A stretch of 64,000 nucleotides of DNA from Echinometra lucunter (taxonomy: Eukaryota > Echinodermata > Echinoidea > Camarodonta > Echinometridae): assembly GCA_029962745.1 (NCBI GenBank), contig CM057161.1, positions 8,974,638 through 9,038,637 on the forward strand, given 5' to 3'. The position numbers and the translations under genes are program-made. Positions within the stretch are counted from its first letter, which is position 1. The number at the start of each line of letters is the position of its first letter. The notes under the pieces were generated by a model. The model was not told where the DNA came from. It saw nothing but the letters and a program-made list of their open reading frames with translations, and made no database searches. This document shows positions 59,537 through 64,000 of the stretch, piece after piece.

Positions 59537-60247
59537 ACTTCAACAATCCTGGTACCGCCACTGGATAGAACTGAGTTAGGTAGGCCTAATCGTGTATAAG
59601 TCCCCTCTCAGTCTCTCATTCAGTGTGTATGAACACACATACGTGTGAGGGTGATGAGGTGGAAGGAAGCGGCTAGCCAGGCTATAATAGGCAACCGTAT
59701 CGGCTACTGTGTCTATGCATGGTATGTGCAAGCGTTCGGGCTGCCGCACTGTGCAAGGTGAATGAGGGGGATTTGGATCACGATTATACCCATAATTATC
59801 TACAGAAAAAATGCATTCATACCTGTCGTAAGCCAGAAATCCAGTCATCTGTCCAACGTCTGATTCATCCGACCGTACGTGTACAAACACTGACAATAAA
59901 ACTGATGGAAATAGGTCTACGCACACGGTATACATGCAACATGATGTCTTATGCATACTGCTAGCAGCGCCTCGACCAAATCAGGATTCGGGCCGGGGCC
60001 ATGATCCGGGTTAACTCGGTCTTGGGTCTGACTGTTGTCCCGGGCTCCCGGCATTCTCTATCACCTAACTTTCACCTTAAAGGGGGTACCCAATGCTGAA
60101 ACAATATTATTTCATTTAAAAGAGCATGATTTCATCAGCAGAAAATCATCTGCCTAAAATTTTTTTAAAAGTCGTGTTGCCAAGGAAACCCCCAAATGTG
60201 GTAAGATTTCAGGATATTTTTGACCCCTCAGCTGTGACCCAGTTTCA

Positions 60248-60400
60248 ACTGGGTACCCACTTTTACGTCAAAATGACGTCAAAGTGGGTACCATGTCGCG
60301 CAATTCTAGTAAAATGCGCGCAAGGTATAATACATATTGTACAGTCTAGCGCGCAGCATAACTGCAATGCGCGAACCTGGGTACCCACTTTGACGTCATA
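60248..60400. repeat. GGTACCCACTTTGACGTCA palindromes
   Basis: GGGTACCCACTTTTACGTCA and TGACGTCAAAGTGGGTACC (60249-60293) form a near-perfect palindrome. A third copy, GGTACCCACTTTGACGTCAT, lies at 60380-60399, pairing with the second across a GCGCG-containing spacer. This lies in the right half of the candidate transposon. Confidence 0.85.
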
Positions 60401-60752
60401 CCTCAAACTCAAATTTTTTGGTCAACTCTTGACTTTTTATGAGAAAATTAGCCAAAATGCATTGATTTCGATTGAAAATCATCAAATTTTTAATGTTATT
60501 CTTCTTAGAATTCTATTCTCGATCATATATCAAAAAAACTTTTACCATTGTGTAATCACTTTAACTCTAATTCTAAACCCTACCCTAAATATAACCCTAA
60601 AAACTTCATGAAATTTTTCAGTCATGGTAGGACAATTCGGTCAGCGTATTCACAGTAGGACCGAGTTGTCCCCTTGTCTGAGTTGTTGATAACCCGACTC
60701 GCGTCGATTGCTACATACCACGGCCGCACGTCTCATGATAAATGAGATCATG

Positions 60753-60884
60753 GAGTGTTCCATGAAGAGTCACGTCAGTGATTTTCACCTACTAATTTCC
60801 TCTCAGCCAATCAGATGCAAGGATTTTTAGTAGCTTATAACAGTTGTCAATAAAAATCATTGACAAAACTCTTCATGGAACGCT
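60753..60884 (+). mobile_element. MITE family B, copy 3
   Basis: Starts GAGTGTTCCATGAAGAG and ends ACTCTTCATGGAACGC. It has the core CTCTCAGCCAATCAGATGC and AGCTTATAACAGTTGTC. It is nested inside the 52624-61449 interval. Confidence 0.88.
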
Positions 60885-61144
60885 TACCTTATTTCGGGGT
60901 ACAAATTAAAAATTTCTCCTTCGAATTAATATCATGTCTTAAAAATGCAAGAAGTTTATAATGGTTATTGTTATTGCTAATGATAATTATCAATAGCAAT
61001 AATACTGATAATTAATGATATTGATTAATTAATACTAGGCCTATTAATTAATTAGGCCTACTGATGATATTGATAATGATTTTTATTTTTGATTATAATT
61101 ATTGGACAAGCCATAAGAAATTGGTAGGGCCTAGCAATAGGCCT

Positions 61145-61449
61145 ATAATGGATGTAAAAAATAACGTAAAGAACACGTCATATTGTTGTCTTTAAAAAGC
61201 TGTTAAAAAGTGGGAAATAATTGACGTAAAAAACCCGTCTTATTCTGGTCTTAGAGAAGACGTAATAAAGTAGTAAATAGTCGACGTAAAATATACATCA
61301 TATTATGGTCAAACAAAAAGTGGGGAAATATTGGTCATAAAAAAGACGTTATATTGCCGTCGCAAAATAGTCGTCTATACGACGTATGACGTGTGGACCA
61401 GTTTGAGACCATTTTATGACGTCTTAAAGACGTACGTCTGCTATCAGGG
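61145..61449. repeat. Right-end ACGTC array of the candidate transposon
   Basis: Repeated GACGTAAAAAACCCGTCTTATT-like words and TGACGTCTTAAAGACGTACG lead into the inverted end TCTGCTATCAGGG. Orientation is inverted relative to the left array at 52640-53160. Confidence 0.75.
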
Positions 61450-61648
61450 CACTACTAGTCAGTCAGAAGTCAAGCTGAGAGCAAACTCATGGTTAATGGT
61501 TAATTTTTACACTTCAATGCACTCAGTAGAAAGTCTTCGCATAATATAGACGGACACGTACATTTCCTACTAGTCAATCAGTTTGCAACACAATAAATAG
61601 TTTCCCAACATTTGTGTAGAATATAATACTCTAGATTTGTTTCAACCA

Positions 61649-62174
61649 TACCGAGTGTCCATAGAAAAGCGGAACGGTAGATTTTCTGTACTTTGCCTTC
61701 AAATGGTTGAAATTCTTTATCCATCAGTGGGTATAGCATCTTCTACCGATAAGAATGATACGAAGATCATTGAATTTGGTGAAGTAATTTTAATTCTGTG
61801 TCCGTCAATACGGTCATTTCCAAATTTCGCGGTTGTTTGTGAAATATGAAAGCGGAAATGTGTCAGGAATGGCCTTTCATATGAAATGTTTGGTTATTCC
61901 CACGCATCAATGGGCTTCCCTCAAACGTGGTATTATGAAAGGCTATTCCCGACACAGTTCTACTCTCGTCGGTCCCCCAAAACATGCGGAATTCGAAAAT
62001 GACCGTATTTCAAGAAACGGGCATGAAATCAAAATTACTTCACCAAATTCGGTGATCTTGGTATCATTCTTTTGGTAGAAGATGCTGTATCCATTGATGT
62101 AGAAATATTATTTACTTTTTGAAGGCAAATTACTGAAAATCCGCCGTTACGCTTTTCCTGGGACACCCGGCATA
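61649..62174. mobile_element. Near-complete palindromic element, arms about 250 bp
   Basis: Starts TACCGAGTGTCCATAGAAAA and ends with the approximate reverse complement (CCTGGGACACCCGGCATA). Inner pairs include TTTTCTGTACTTTGCCTTCA, GCATCTTCTACCGATAAGAA, GAATTTGGTGAAGTAATTTT and AATGGCCTTTCATATGA. TA at each end could be a mariner-type target duplication (weak). The two 70-80 codon frames inside are shadows of the hairpin. Confidence 0.85.
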
Positions 62175-62199
62175 GTTTACATCCGTCCTGGGTACGACG

Positions 62200-62820
62200 T
62201 TAAACTGCCTCCAGATGGGGTGGACTGGTCGTGCAGTGGGATATCAAGCTGTCCACTTGCTATCTCCAAGCAAAAGCTGCACATGAGACCCATAAATCGA
62301 TCCCATGACGGCGGGTAGCTGGCGCCTTAACCAGCTGGGAGGACGTGGGCCATTGGAACAAAACTTATTATTGGGTTCTTGGTCTTCTTGGACCCAGCGA
62401 CCGGCAGCTGGGTAGCGGGAGAGGGCTTGGGCGAAGGAGCCCCTTGTGGCCCAACGACTGAGCAAATCACACTCAAGACATCTTGGGACAACGGCAGAAG
62501 AAGGGATCTGGGTCTTCTGCTATCTTGCTCCAAGTATGCAATCGTGTTGTGAAATCAGATCAAAAAGAAAGAGGAAACGGCGTAAAGGTATCCAACAGAG
62601 ACTGATTGGGGATGCCTCACCCGGTAGGGGTTTGCCGAGTACGCGGGTCAACACAGGCCCCGTAACACATAGCTTTAATAGCGATTGCTCGTACGATTGA
62701 TATCTACGATTGATTGCACATAGTGATCAATACAATCAATCGTAAAAAAATCAATCTTTAGGATCAGTTGCTAAGCTTTGTGTTAGGGGCCAGATAGTCA
62801 TTCAACTACTGCGTATCAAC
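62200..62820 (+). mobile_element. Possible 5' region of the LINE
   Basis: Unusually GC-rich sequence directly upstream of the LINE endonuclease frame, with GATGCCTCACCCGGTAGGGG and GTAACACATAGC words. Upstream GC-rich 5' regions are common in non-LTR elements, but I did not identify a specific family. Confidence 0.35.
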
Positions 62821-62825
62821 GTATA

Positions 62826-64000
62826 ACAACTTGGAATGGACGTACATTGTATCATGCCGGAAAAGTTGATAATGTGCTACAAAACATGAAACGAGTGAAT
62901 GTTGATATCCTAGGAATGAGCGAAGTCAGATGGCCAGGTAGTGGGAAGATTAGGGTGGAAGATGCTCTTCTGATCTTCTCGGGCGCAGAAAAGGACCAAG
63001 GACCATATTGGGGCTAAAAGTTGCTGATAGTCTGAATGGCTATTGGCTATCCGACCGTCCTTTGGAAGCGCATAGAGACGTTATATCATAATGTGATATG
63101 CGCTATACAAGAACTATATATTATATTATTAGTGAATCTGATTATGAACATCATACACAGGTTTACGCACCCACCAGGAGCAGTAGTGATGATGAATTAG
63201 AAAGCTTCTAATGTGATGTGAACAAAGCGCTTAGATAGTGTAAATCCCAAGAGATTGTAATTGTCATGGGCGATGTGAATGCAAAGGTGGGGCAAGGAAA
63301 AGAGGCAGATGTTGTTGGGCCGTATGGCCTGAGTGGGTGAACGCAAAGAAAGAGGTAACATCTTGGTCCAATGTTGTAAAACAAATGGACAGGTTATATG
63401 CAACCTTCTTCAAGCATCACTCAAGACGGCTATGCACAAGGTGGTGCCCGGACAATCACATCAAGAACCAAATAAATTATATTACGATCAATAGGAGATT
63501 TAGGAACTCTGTCACTCGAGTAAAAGGATACCCAGGTTTAGATTGCAATAGCGATCATGTTCTACTCTAGCATCAATTCACGTCAAGCTTAAAAAGGTGA
63601 AACGGGTAAAATAATTTCCCAAGTTAAGTATCCATCTACCTAGGGAGGAAAAGGTAAAGGAACTGTGTCTTCAAAGTATGCATCTTTGGAAACAATTCAT
63701 GATATAAGAGACGCAGATAAAAGAATACCGCATGTTCAGCCAGGTGGTGACAGAAGCTCAGAGGAAGTATTACCCTAAAAGTCCAGGGCACAGAAACAGG
63801 AATGGATGACTGCAGAAATCCTAAAGCAATTGGAAGAAAGGAGAAAGGTGAAAAACAAAACTGAAAGGTACGAACGTCTAGACAAATAGCTACGCAATGT
63901 GTGTCGTGAAACAAAGTACATTTTCTTAAACAAGAAATGTGCAAAAGATATGCATGACATCGTCCGACAAGTAACAGGTGTAAAGAAAAATTCACCTGCT
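62826..64000 (+). pseudogene. Non-LTR retrotransposon (LINE): apurinic-type endonuclease and linker, decayed, truncated by window end
   Basis: Frame 1 from 62826: TTWNGRTLYHAGKVDNVLQN, MKRVNVDILGMSEVRWPGSG, then a stop near 63014. After an insertion the next pieces are QVYAPTRSSSDDELESF, then EIVIVMGDVNAKVGQGKEAD, then NSVTRVKGYPGLDCNSDHVL, then TAEILKQLEERRKVKN and ETKYIFLNKKCAKDMHDIVR. TWN, GMSEVRW, GDxNAKVG and SDH are the motifs of the endonuclease that nicks target DNA; the last segment is the linker before the reverse transcriptase. Several frame changes and stops (for example at 63208-63210) show it is dead. Confidence 0.85.
63055..63135. repeat. SINE-tail-like insert inside the LINE
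   Basis: TTTGGAAGCGCATAGAGACG, then TGATATGCGCTATACAAGAA and an ATTATATTATTA end interrupt the endonuclease frame between SLNGYWLSDRP and the MNII..QVYAP segment. It resembles the tail at 9083-9120. Confidence 0.55.

Larger units (their letters stand above)
52624..61449. mobile_element. Candidate 8.8-kb transposon with ACGTC-array ends
   Basis: CCCTGATAGCAGA at 52624-52636 is repeated as an exact inverted copy, TCTGCTATCAGGG, at 61437-61449. Just inside each end is a dense set of ACGTC/GACGT motifs (52640-53160 and 61145-61436) that begin TACGTC and include GACGTCTTAAAGACG-like palindromes. The flanking 8-mers AACTACCA and CACTACTA agree at 6 of 8 positions, possibly a decayed target duplication. 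Inside are the broken DUF4806-like exons and several nested repeats. Alternatively, the two ends belong to separate partial copies. Confidence 0.45.

Noticed and set aside
61637..62078. Two 70-81 codon frames
   Set aside because: Both lie within a palindromic element and are shadows of its arms.
62244..62700. Short frames upstream of the LINE
   Set aside because: No family resemblance; more likely untranslated region of the retroelement.

Overview
This is a eukaryotic, intron-rich, AT-rich window with many simple repeats and small transposons. Split exons with GT..AG borders, two animal neurotransmitter-receptor genes, and echinoderm-style repeats (tRNA-derived SINEs, many short hairpin MITEs, long poly-G/C and GA tracts) suggest a marine invertebrate deuterostome, most likely an echinoderm such as a sea urchin. 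The organism is an inference; no single sequence here proves it.

Layout. Positions 1-1037 are a near-identical copy of 12291-13324 and stop exactly at a 500-N gap (1038-1537), which looks like an assembly problem. From 1538 to 11126 I see only non-coding DNA and small repeats. From 11127 to 38515 on the + strand lie six exons of a GABA-A receptor beta-type (LCCH3/GABRB-like) Cys-loop anion channel subunit. Exons of 221, 83, 138, 153, 269 and 414 bp carry half of the ligand-binding domain, the Cys-loop, TM1 to TM4 and the stop codon. The 5' exons (signal peptide, first part of the extracellular domain) were not found. Its introns are packed with MITEs, SINEs and microsatellites.

From 38.5 to 50 kb is an intergenic desert: about 2 kb of polypurine GA repeats (39.9-42.1 kb), CACAGTG-rich DNA, polypurine tracts, and a tandem repeat array at 46.0-47.15 kb with a nested element bounded by a perfect 9-bp target duplication. 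On the - strand, 51169-51357 and 52123-52234 are two exons of an ionotropic glutamate receptor (end of the S2 ligand lobe, then TM4). A possible cytoplasmic-tail exon is at 50408-50539. The two receptor genes are convergent.

From 52624 to 61449 there may be one large (about 8.8 kb) transposon. It has matching 13-bp inverted ends, with subterminal arrays of ACGTC/GACGT (CRE-like) motifs at both ends. Inside are broken exons resembling a DUF4806 protein, plus nested insertions: a Penelope-like GIY-YIG endonuclease fragment with a hammerhead-like motif downstream, and several MITEs. I consider this the most novel object in the window. The right end (62.8-64 kb) is a decayed non-LTR retrotransposon (LINE) endonuclease/linker on the + strand that runs off the window.

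The MITE load is striking. Three repeat families each have two to three copies here, including an A/B group sharing an internal CCAAT-containing core and a piggyBac-like family with TTAA duplications. Several near-complete 270-560 bp palindromes add to this.
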